DNA of 11,276 nt from PKWO01 sp036561005 (GTDB lineage: Bacteria > Pseudomonadota > Gammaproteobacteria > Burkholderiales > Burkholderiaceae_D). The translations under genes and the position numbers were made by a program. Below, one piece after another: positions 6,320 to 11,276 of the stretch (its first letter is position 1; the number at the start of each line of letters is the position of its first letter). The stretch lies in NCBI GenBank assembly GCA_036561005.1, contig DATBQE010000038.1, forward strand, positions 1 through 11,276. Reading direction: 5' to 3'. The notes under the pieces were generated by a model. That model worked only from the letters and a program-made list of their open reading frames with translations, ran no database searches and was not told the DNA's origin.

Positions 6320-7231
6320 TTGCCAACTACCACCAGCCAGGGCATCAGCCTCACTTACGAAACCCAGGGCGACCCCAAGAACCCGGCCATCCTGTTGATC
6401 ATGGGACTGGGCATGCAACTGACTTCGTGGCCGGCAATTTTTTGCCAGGGCTTGGTCGACCAGGGCTTTTATGTGATTCGCTTCGATAACCGCGACGCCG
6501 GGCTGTCGGCCAAGATGACGCACCTTGGCAAACCGAATCTGCTGGTGGCCTATATCAAAACTTTTTTGCGCTTGCCGATTTCGGCGGGCTATAAACTCGA
6601 CGACATGGCGGCTGATGCCATCGCCGTGCTCGACGCCGTCAAGGTAGAAAAGGCGCACATCGTCGGTGCATCGATGGGTGGCATGATTGCGCAAATCGTC
6701 GCCGCCAAATATCCGGAACGCACGCTGAGCTTGACGTCGATCATGTCGACCAGCGGCCGGCGCGGCCTGCCGGGGCCGACTCCGGCAGCGCGCCAGGCGA
6801 TCATGAGCCGGCCGGCCGATCCGAAAGACATGGAAGCCGTGGTGCGCCATCTTATGCGCACCTTCAAGGTCATCGGCAGCCCCGCATTTCCCACGCCCGA
6901 GGCGGAACTGCGCGAACGCATGATGGTGAGCATCAAGCGCAACGTGAATACGGCCGGCGTGCTGCGCCAACTTGCGGCGATTGCGGCGTCGGGCGACCGG
7001 GTCGATCTGTTAAAGTCCCTGCGTGCGCGAACCCTGGTCATCCATGGCACCAGCGACCCGCTCGTTCCCGTTGCGTGCGGCCGCGATACCGCACAACTCG
7101 TCCAGGGCTCGGTGCTGCGAGAAATCGAAGGCATGGGCCACGATTTTCCGCCCGGCTTGAACCGGCCCCTGCTCGACATGATTAGCGCCCATTGCAAAGA
7201 GCAGGCAGTACCGCAAATGACTTATGCCTGA
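6320..7231 (+). CDS. Alpha/beta-fold hydrolase
   Basis: A 303-residue alpha/beta hydrolase. ILLIMGLGMQLTSWP near 25-38 is the oxyanion region, and YVIRFDNRDAGLS (51-63) resembles the DNRDxGxS motif of carboxylesterase or TAP-like hydrolases. The nucleophile elbow is GASMGG with Ser118. Asp246 in GTSDPLVP and His274 in GMGHDFP complete a full catalytic triad, so the enzyme should be active. The substrate is not evident; small ester or lactone hydrolysis is a guess. The frame is open far upstream across argC, but the start is placed at TTG 6320 because AGAGGG precedes it and the fold begins there. Its last 8 bases overlap the LD-carboxypeptidase gene, suggesting coupled translation. No signal peptide is seen, so it is probably cytoplasmic. 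Confidence 0.88.
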   Translation: MPTTTSQGISLTYETQGDPKNPAILLIMGLGMQLTSWPAIFCQGLVDQGFYVIRFDNRDAGLSAKMTHLGKPNLLVAYIKTFLRLPISAGYKLDDMAADAIAVLDAVKVEKAHIVGASMGGMIAQIVAAKYPERTLSLTSIMSTSGRRGLPGPTPAARQAIMSRPADPKDMEAVVRHLMRTFKVIGSPAFPTPEAELRERMMVSIKRNVNTAGVLRQLAAIAASGDRVDLLKSLRARTLVIHGTSDPLVPVACGRDTAQLVQGSVLREIEGMGHDFPPGLNRPLLDMISAHCKEQAVPQMTYA

Positions 7232-8147
7232 GACACCAACCGGGCCGTTTCAGGACGTCGGGCTGGCAATCGTCGCCCCCAGCGGCTATGCCACCGACGA
7301 AGCCGCTTTCCTGCACGCACTCGACAAGCTCGCCGAGCTGGGCTTTCGCATCCACAACTACAGCGACCCCAAAGACAAATTCCAGCGCTTCGGGCAGACA
7401 GACGACGTGCGCCTGCGCCAGTTGCAGGAAGCAACCGACAATCCCGATGTGCAAGTCGTGCTGTGCGTGCGCGGCGGCTACGGCATCAGCCGCATATTGC
7501 CCGAGCTCGATTTCAAGAAAATGGCTGCCAGCGGCAAGCTGTTCGTCGGCCACAGCGATTTCACGCCGATACACCTGGGCCTGCTCGGCGCAGGCGCCAC
7601 CAGTTTTGCCGGGCCGTTCATCTTCCCGGACTTCACCGCCGAACCGCTCAACGCCTTCGCCATGGAACAATTCCGCCACTGCCTCACTTCGTCCACGCAT
7701 GAAGTGGCAGGGCAGATGGAGGGCAATCCTGACGTGGACGTCTCTGGCGTGCTGTGGGGCGGCAATCTGGCCATGCTGACGCATCTGGTCGGCACACCCC
7801 ATCTGCCGCAATTCGAAGACGGCATATTATTCCTCGAAGATATCGCCGAACATCCCTACCGTGTCGAACGCATGCTGCTGCAACTACTGCATGCGGGCAT
7901 CCTGGGCAAACAGAAAGCCGTGCTGCTGGGCGACTTCTCCGCCTATCGCCTGACTGACTACGACAACGGCTACGATTTCAATACCATGCTCGCCTATATC
8001 CGTGAGCGGGTCGGCATCCCCGTGATCGCCGGGCTTCCCTTCGGCCATGTTTTGCAAAAGGCCACGCTCGCGGTAGGGGCACAGGCACGCCTGCAATCCC
8101 GCAACGGAGCCTGGGAATTGTCCATGCGTGATTACCGCCACCTTTAA
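7224..8147 (+). CDS. ldcA: Muramoyltetrapeptide LD-carboxypeptidase (peptidase S66)
   Basis: A 307-residue serine peptidase of family S66 that removes the terminal D-alanine from murein tetrapeptides during peptidoglycan recycling in the cytoplasm. The triad known from Pseudomonas LdcA (Ser115, Glu217, His285) appears at nearly the same positions: Ser111 in VGHSDFT, Glu205 in LFLEDI and His275 in LPFGHV. AIVAPSGY (15-22), CVRGGYGISRILP (81-93) and WGGNLAMLTHLVG (178-190) are further hallmarks. No signal peptide is present, as expected. The ATG lies inside the end of the hydrolase gene (8-base overlap), with only a weak ribosome binding site, so expression probably depends on the upstream gene. 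It converges on the MocR gene with a 17-base gap. Confidence 0.93.
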   Translation: MPETPTGPFQDVGLAIVAPSGYATDEAAFLHALDKLAELGFRIHNYSDPKDKFQRFGQTDDVRLRQLQEATDNPDVQVVLCVRGGYGISRILPELDFKKMAASGKLFVGHSDFTPIHLGLLGAGATSFAGPFIFPDFTAEPLNAFAMEQFRHCLTSSTHEVAGQMEGNPDVDVSGVLWGGNLAMLTHLVGTPHLPQFEDGILFLEDIAEHPYRVERMLLQLLHAGILGKQKAVLLGDFSAYRLTDYDNGYDFNTMLAYIRERVGIPVIAGLPFGHVLQKATLAVGAQARLQSRNGAWELSMRDYRHL

Positions 8148-8164
8148 TCGGCGCTCTCGGCGAC

Positions 8165-9667
8165 TCAGCCAACCAGGCGCAATCGTTCCTTTGTCGGTGG
8201 GGCCGCATTTGCACCGCCTGCGCCTATCACAGGGTCCAGCGCACCATCTGCGGCTTCATGCGCCAGCATGCCCAACGTGCGCACGGCAGCTTCAATCGTC
8301 GGGCTCCACACATTGCCGCAATTGAGTCGTATGTAATTCTGGAATTTCCCCGACGACGAGAACAGCGGCCCGGGCATGCTGGCAATCCCCTTAAGCGCCG
8401 CATGTTCATGCAAGGCCAGCGCATCGACATTTTCCGGCATGCGGATCCAGACCACGATGCCGCCTTGCGGTTCCGAAATCGAGCATTCGGCCGGAAAATA
8501 GCGTTGCACGGCGTCGCTCATCTGTGCAATGCGCTGCATCAGCGTGCGCCGCATCTTGCGCAACTGGTTGTCGTAGCTGCCGCCATCGATATATTCGGCC
8601 AGTACCGCCTGGAAAAAGTGGCTCGTCACGCCGCTGGACAACGCCTTCATCAACTGGACTTCCTGGGCGTATTTTCCCGCCGCAATATAGCCGACCCGCA
8701 TGGCTGGGCTGATCGCTTTCGAGAACGACGAGCACAACAGCACATTGCCGCTCGTATCGTAAGCCTTGACCGGCCATGGCCGCTCGGTGGCAAAGCACAG
8801 GTCGCCGTAGATGTCGTCTTCGATCAAGGGAATGTCGTGCAGAGCGAGCAGGGCGGCCAGGCGCTTCTTGTTTTCCTCCGGCATGACGCTGCCGAGCGGA
8901 TTATTCGAATTCGGCAGGAACAGGCAGGCATCGACCAAGCCTGCGCCCATGGCCAGCTCCAGGGCATCGATGGACAGGCCGGTGCGCGGATGGGTGGGAA
9001 TCTCCAGCGCCTTCATGCCCATGCTTTCAATGACTTGCAGCAACAGGAAATAGGTCGGCGATTCCACGGCGACCGTATCCCCGGCCTTGGCAACGGCGCG
9101 CAAGGCCAGGCTGATCGCTTCGGTACAGGAAGCGGTGACGACAATTTCAGCAGGATCGAGCTTGCCCCAATCGACCGCTCGGCGGATAATCTGGCGCGTG
9201 AAAGTGGGCTCGTTGGTTCTGGTGCAGGTGACTTCGCCGAGCAGTTCAGGGCGGCGGCGCGACAGGGTGCCAACGATTTGCTGAATGCGCTTTACCGGCA
9301 ACAGGTCGTCCTGCGGCCACGCCGCGCCGAGCTGAACGGACCCCAATGTTTCGTTGACCTGGAGCACCCGCATGAGCCTGTTGTTGATGCCCACAAAGCG
9401 CGGCGCCTCCAGATTGGCAGCAATTGGCGGGCTTGCCAGAGCGCGCGGCCGGGCACGGACGAAAAAGCCCGCTTGCGGCTTGGCATCGACCAGGCCACGG
9501 TCTTCCAGCAGGCGCAGCGCCTGCATGACCGTGGAAATGGAGAGCCTTTTTTGCTGAGCCAGATGGCGTACCGAGGGCAGCCGGTCGCCGGGAACGAAGA
9601 CGCGGTCGGCAATCAGGGCGCCCAGTTCGTCGGCAAGTTGTTCGTACAGGTTAAGTGGCAAGGACAT
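8165..9667 (-). CDS. MocR-type transcription regulator (GntR HTH fused to aminotransferase domain)
   Basis: A 500-residue regulator. Residues about 5-75 form a GntR winged helix: YEQLADELGALIADRVFVPGDRLPSVR, then a recognition helix in LSISTVMQALRLLEDRGLV. After a linker, residues about 95-480 form a fold-type I PLP domain. It keeps NSNNPLG, LIEDDIYGDL with the Asp and Tyr, CSSFSKAISPAMRVGY with Schiff-base Lys317 and NYIRLNCG with the carboxylate Arg, so it should bind PLP. MocR proteins sense PLP or amino compounds and act on nearby promoters. The frame extends 16 codons upstream to a GTG at 9715, but the ATG at 9667 starts directly before the HTH and is preferred; neither start has a strong ribosome site. 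It is divergent from the DUF2917 gene, a likely target. The effector is unknown; PdxR- or GabR-like roles are not supported by neighbours. Confidence 0.9.
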   Translation of the reverse strand: MSLPLNLYEQLADELGALIADRVFVPGDRLPSVRHLAQQKRLSISTVMQALRLLEDRGLVDAKPQAGFFVRARPRALASPPIAANLEAPRFVGINNRLMRVLQVNETLGSVQLGAAWPQDDLLPVKRIQQIVGTLSRRRPELLGEVTCTRTNEPTFTRQIIRRAVDWGKLDPAEIVVTASCTEAISLALRAVAKAGDTVAVESPTYFLLLQVIESMGMKALEIPTHPRTGLSIDALELAMGAGLVDACLFLPNSNNPLGSVMPEENKKRLAALLALHDIPLIEDDIYGDLCFATERPWPVKAYDTSGNVLLCSSFSKAISPAMRVGYIAAGKYAQEVQLMKALSSGVTSHFFQAVLAEYIDGGSYDNQLRKMRRTLMQRIAQMSDAVQRYFPAECSISEPQGGIVVWIRMPENVDALALHEHAALKGIASMPGPLFSSSGKFQNYIRLNCGNVWSPTIEAAVRTLGMLAHEAADGALDPVIGAGGANAAPPTKERLRLVG

Positions 9668-9845
9668 CAGAAGATTGTGCGATAGTTTGCATGGTGCAGC
9701 CAGATACAGTTGCACTGAATTGTTACCATGACAGTTAGCCCCAATGCGAACTGTGCCGATTACAATTCTGCTTTATTGCATCTGTATTCGCATGAATGGC
9801 TCCCGTAAGATGAGCGTCAGGTCATAAAACAGGGAAAGTGACGTT
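9668..9845. promoter_or_regulatory. Divergent mocR/DUF2917 control region with ACAGTT elements
   Basis: The gap between the divergent genes contains three ACAGTT elements: direct copies at 9706-9711 and 9731-9736, and an inverted copy (AACTGT) at 9749-9754. The first two are 25 bases apart, and the last two form an inverted pair with a 12-base spacer. These are candidate binding sites for the adjacent MocR regulator, as members of the family commonly bind repeated sites in such divergent gaps. A weak plus-strand promoter can be drawn as TTACAA (9760-9765), 17 bases, TGTATT (9783-9788), just downstream of the inverted copy. The assignment is inferred from position only. Confidence 0.35.
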
Positions 9846-10211
9846 ATGGAACCCAAGCTGTTGAATTCAACCAGGAATTCGCTCGATTACGTGTTGACGG
9901 AAAATCATCCCCTGCGCTTCTCCAAGGCGCGCGGCCACCGTATTGAATGCCTTTACGGCACCGTGTGGATCACCGCCTACAACGAGCTGGACGACCACAT
10001 GCTGACCCAAGGCCAGGTATATTCGGTCCCCAACAGCGGCCTGGCACTGGTCGAAGCCATCGGCCAATGCAAGGTGCGCATCCATATGCCTAATTTGGTG
10101 TTGCACATGTTGCATCGTTTGCTCACGCTCGCCGGCTGGGACACCATGACGGCGGCCTGGAGCCGGTTCAAGAAGCTGGTTTATAGTGCCTTGACGGGGC
10201 GTACTACATAA
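9846..10211 (+). CDS. DUF2917 domain protein
   Basis: A 121-residue protein. Residues about 22-82 match the DUF2917 pattern: LRFSKARGHRIECLYGTVWI, then DDHMLTQGQVYSVP and ALVEAIGQCKVRI. This reads as a small cupin-like beta barrel with the GxVWIT core and a turn at the Asp-Asp-His segment. The function of the family is not established. The C-terminal 35 residues (LHRLLTLAGWDTMTAAW onwards) are amphipathic and specific to this protein. AGGGAAAG at 9831-9838 provides a ribosome binding site. The gene is divergent from the MocR regulator, which makes it a plausible regulatory target, and is followed by a strong hairpin at 10219-10248. There is no signal peptide or membrane segment. Confidence 0.75.
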   Translation: MEPKLLNSTRNSLDYVLTENHPLRFSKARGHRIECLYGTVWITAYNELDDHMLTQGQVYSVPNSGLALVEAIGQCKVRIHMPNLVLHMLHRLLTLAGWDTMTAAWSRFKKLVYSALTGRTT

Positions 10212-10218
10212 AGCGCAT

Positions 10219-10248
10219 TCGGCATCAGGAAAAGCGCTCTGATGCCGA
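10219..10248 (+). terminator. Perfect 10-bp hairpin after the DUF2917 gene
   Basis: TCGGCATCAG at 10219-10228 and CTGATGCCGA at 10239-10248 are perfect inverse complements around a 10-base loop, beginning 7 bases after the DUF2917 stop. AAGCGC occurs just before the stem (10211-10216) and again in the loop (10232-10237), and the loop's GCGCT could pair with the upstream AGCGC in an alternative fold. No T-run follows, so it is not a standard intrinsic terminator. A factor-dependent end or mRNA 3' stabiliser is likely. Confidence 0.4.
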
Positions 10249-10259
10249 CGTCGACCAAG

Positions 10260-10271
10260 CGACTGAAGTCG
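10260..10271. repeat. Short second hairpin
   Basis: CGAC (10260-10263) and GTCG (10268-10271) pair around a TGAA loop, 11 bases after the larger hairpin. On its own it could be chance. It matters only as a possible tandem structure with the 10219-10248 hairpin. Confidence 0.25.
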
Positions 10272-10389
10272 TTACAAAATTACCACGCAGCCGGCCTTCC
10301 AAGTCGAAACTCAAAAACACAATGTGAATTGATTGGGTTGGTGTCTGCAAAATGAAGCATCCACTTCGACCCAAGCTTACGACGGCTAT

Positions 10390-10677
10390 TCAGGTTCCCA
10401 TACGGAGCATCCTGACCGGCGAGACGTAGCTCTCATTAATGCCCATCAACGGCATCGCGGGGTTGCGCCATAACCTGTCGTCCGCGCCGACCCTTTTCAT
10501 AAGAGTGTCTGCAAGGCCCGTCCGATTTGGAAACTCCTTTTGCGTCAGGGCGGAAAACTTCACAAGAACTTTCTGTGTGTATTGGCTCGCGATGAAGAGC
10601 GGCTTAGAAAAATCTGGCGCCGGCAACCTGTGAAGCTCGGCTCGCTGAAAATTGATTCGTTCGAGATAAAAGACCAT
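10390..10677 (-). CDS. Small hypothetical protein, 95 aa, unrecognised family
   Basis: A 95-residue frame on the minus strand starting MVFYLERINFQRAEL and ending PVRMLRMGT. It is supported by a perfect AAGGAGG Shine-Dalgarno sequence at 10688-10694, 10 bases before the ATG, and by G/C at roughly two thirds of third codon positions, in keeping with a coding frame of a GC-rich genome. The product is basic, with no clear membrane segment, signal peptide, cysteine cluster or catalytic motif, and I do not recognise a family. A second minus frame (10560-10829, TTG start, no ribosome site) and two plus frames overlap it; these are less well supported. It could be intact or the relic of a longer gene. 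It lies at the border where base composition falls. Confidence 0.5.
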   Translation of the reverse strand: MVFYLERINFQRAELHRLPAPDFSKPLFIASQYTQKVLVKFSALTQKEFPNRTGLADTLMKRVGADDRLWRNPAMPLMGINESYVSPVRMLRMGT

Positions 10678-10687
10678 TGCAGATTAT

Positions 10688-10694
10688 CCTCCTT
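10688..10694 (-). promoter_or_regulatory. Perfect AAGGAGG ribosome binding site
   Basis: On the minus strand AAGGAGG stands 10 bases before the ATG at 10677. It is the strongest Shine-Dalgarno match I saw in the window and the main reason to accept the 95-aa gene and its start. Confidence 0.6.
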
Positions 10695-10865
10695 GAGCTG
10701 GGCATCGGTTTTGATGACATTCTCGAAATATTTCAACTCGACGACAAGCCAAAAATAAGAGTTGCGCGTCCCATGAGGCAAAGTTTTTTCTCGGGCGAGG
10801 ATGTGCACAGTTAATATAATGCGTCGCAAATTGATTGGGATATTTCCCCTGGGTAACTGTTTGTT

Positions 10866-11138
10866 TTATTTCCAGAATTTGTTGACGAAAACAAACGTTT
10901 CAGGCAAGCTGCATTTCGAGGAAAAATAGAAGAATCGAAGTGCCATAAGAGAACTCAAAAGAGTTTCAATAACAAGAATGTAATAAATCGGAGAATCGCC
11001 TTGCCTCATCAAAAAGGCATGCAATGAAGCAGGGAGCTGCTTCACGGATTGTCCTCGAAATTGTAAAGCAGTAGAAAGTCGAATAAGCAGCAAATCGACT
11101 GCAGTAAATCCAGCATTAAATAATTCAGCCACCGACAT
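10866..11138 (-). CDS. Doubtful small ORF, 90 aa, possible membrane segment
   Basis: A 90-codon minus-strand frame starting MSVAELFNAGFTAVDLLL. Residues about 50-72 (SPIYYILVIETLLSSLMALR onwards) are hydrophobic enough for one membrane helix, though they include a Glu. Codons are AT-rich, in line with the surroundings but unlike the core genes. No ribosome binding site is seen before the ATG, and no family is recognised. In AT-rich DNA a frame of this size may be chance. Confidence 0.2.
   Translation of the reverse strand: MSVAELFNAGFTAVDLLLIRLSTALQFRGQSVKQLPASLHAFLMRQGDSPIYYILVIETLLSSLMALRFFYFSSKCSLPETFVFVNKFWK
11025..11044. repeat. Perfect 8-bp hairpin with 4-base loop
   Basis: TGAAGCAG (11025-11032) and CTGCTTCA (11037-11044) pair perfectly around GGAG. 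On the minus strand a T5 run follows after about nine bases, too far for a standard terminator. It lies inside the doubtful 90-codon frame. Confidence 0.35.
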
Positions 11139-11215
11139 CGCTCTGACGGGTTTTTCTGTTGCGATCTCGGTGTGTATGTGTTTACCAAAAATTTAAGCAA
11201 TGAAAGTGAGGGCGT

Positions 11216-11276
11216 ATGCAAACAGCGTACGTTAGGGGAATGCGTTCGTCTTTTGTCCACCTGTTGCGCGGACTAT
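11216..11276 (+). CDS. Possible start of a gene cut by the window end
   Basis: An ATG at 11216 opens 20 codons (MQTAYVRGMRSSFVHLLRGL) that run off the end of the window. GAGGG lies at 11208-11212, only 3 bases before the ATG, which is tight; a second in-frame ATG at 11240 follows AGGGGA with almost no gap. It is too short to assign and is mentioned only because it is open at the edge. Confidence 0.2.
   Translation, partial: MQTAYVRGMRSSFVHLLRGL

Larger units (their letters stand above)
10678..11276. other. AT-rich stretch with no well-supported gene
   Basis: Six sequence lines counted by hand (10801-11160) hold 143 G or C of 360 bases, about 40%, against 39 of 60 in a core-gene line (4081-4140). 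No recognisable coding domain, transposase, tRNA or terminal inverted repeat is visible. The stretch contains a weak 90-codon minus frame (10866-11138), a perfect 8-bp hairpin (11025-11044) and a frame open at the window end (11216). It may be the edge of an acquired segment or decayed DNA. Confidence 0.5.

Noticed and set aside
8258..9685. A 475-codon plus-strand frame opposite the MocR gene.
   Set aside because: It mirrors the regulator gene, has no recognisable domain or ribosome site, and has the composition of a GC-rich antisense shadow.
10560..10829. A minus-strand 89-codon frame overlapping the 95-aa gene.
   Set aside because: It starts with TTG without a ribosome site, with a stop not far upstream, and overlaps by 118 bases a frame with a perfect Shine-Dalgarno sequence. 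A frameshifted relic cannot be excluded.
10327..10839. Short direct repeats in the right end: AATTGATTGGG at 10327 and 10829, and GTGTCTGCAA at 10341 and 10505.
   Set aside because: They are isolated 10-11-mers with no shared flanks or regular spacing, so chance is the simplest explanation.
10212..11276. Insertion sequence, CRISPR array, integron attC site or tRNA in the AT-rich end.
   Set aside because: There is no transposase frame, regular repeat spacing, paired attC core sites or TTC-arm tRNA pattern.

Overview
The window reads as ordinary chromosome of a high-GC Gram-negative bacterium, most likely a betaproteobacterium of the order Burkholderiales (Oxalobacteraceae-like is my guess). 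The grounds are a queE-queD-tadA run, a QueE with the CX14CX2C cluster motif, an LD-carboxypeptidase, and a MocR regulator divergent from a DUF2917 gene. Lines I counted by hand run near 60-65% GC in the core genes and fall to about 40% over 10801-11160.

Layout. 11-73: a good sigma70-type promoter leading into a YegD-like Hsp70 ATPase (74-1324, +). Convergent with it is a TIP30-like NAD(P)-binding protein (1400-2041, -), whose last codons form one arm of a strong hairpin. 2042-2303 is a divergent control region with a TATAAT box and a 49-codon reading frame that overlaps the queE start by ATGA. 2304-3928 (+): queE, queD and tadA, all serving modification of tRNA position 34. 3988-5214 (+): a type Ic aspartate-aminotransferase-like enzyme. 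5304-6269 (+): argC of the short 'uncommon' form. 6320-8147 (+): an alpha/beta hydrolase starting at TTG, overlapping by 8 nt an LD-carboxypeptidase (ldcA-like). 8165-9667 (-): a MocR-type GntR/aminotransferase regulator, divergent from a small DUF2917 protein (9846-10211, +). The intergenic space between these two carries three ACAGTT elements. 10212-11276: two hairpins, an unrecognised 95-aa gene on the minus strand with a perfect AAGGAGG ribosome binding site, and an AT-rich stretch with only weak small ORFs.

How the genes work together. QueE and QueD are two steps of 7-deazaguanine (queuosine) synthesis; TadA makes inosine 34. The aminotransferase and ArgC are amino-acid enzymes. LdcA recycles peptidoglycan peptides, and the hydrolase appears translationally coupled to it. 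MocR probably controls its own promoter and perhaps the DUF2917 gene.

I found no convincing new multi-gene system. The parts most worth a second look are the 95-aa orphan and AT-rich right end, the small frame coupled to queE, and the MocR/DUF2917 control region.
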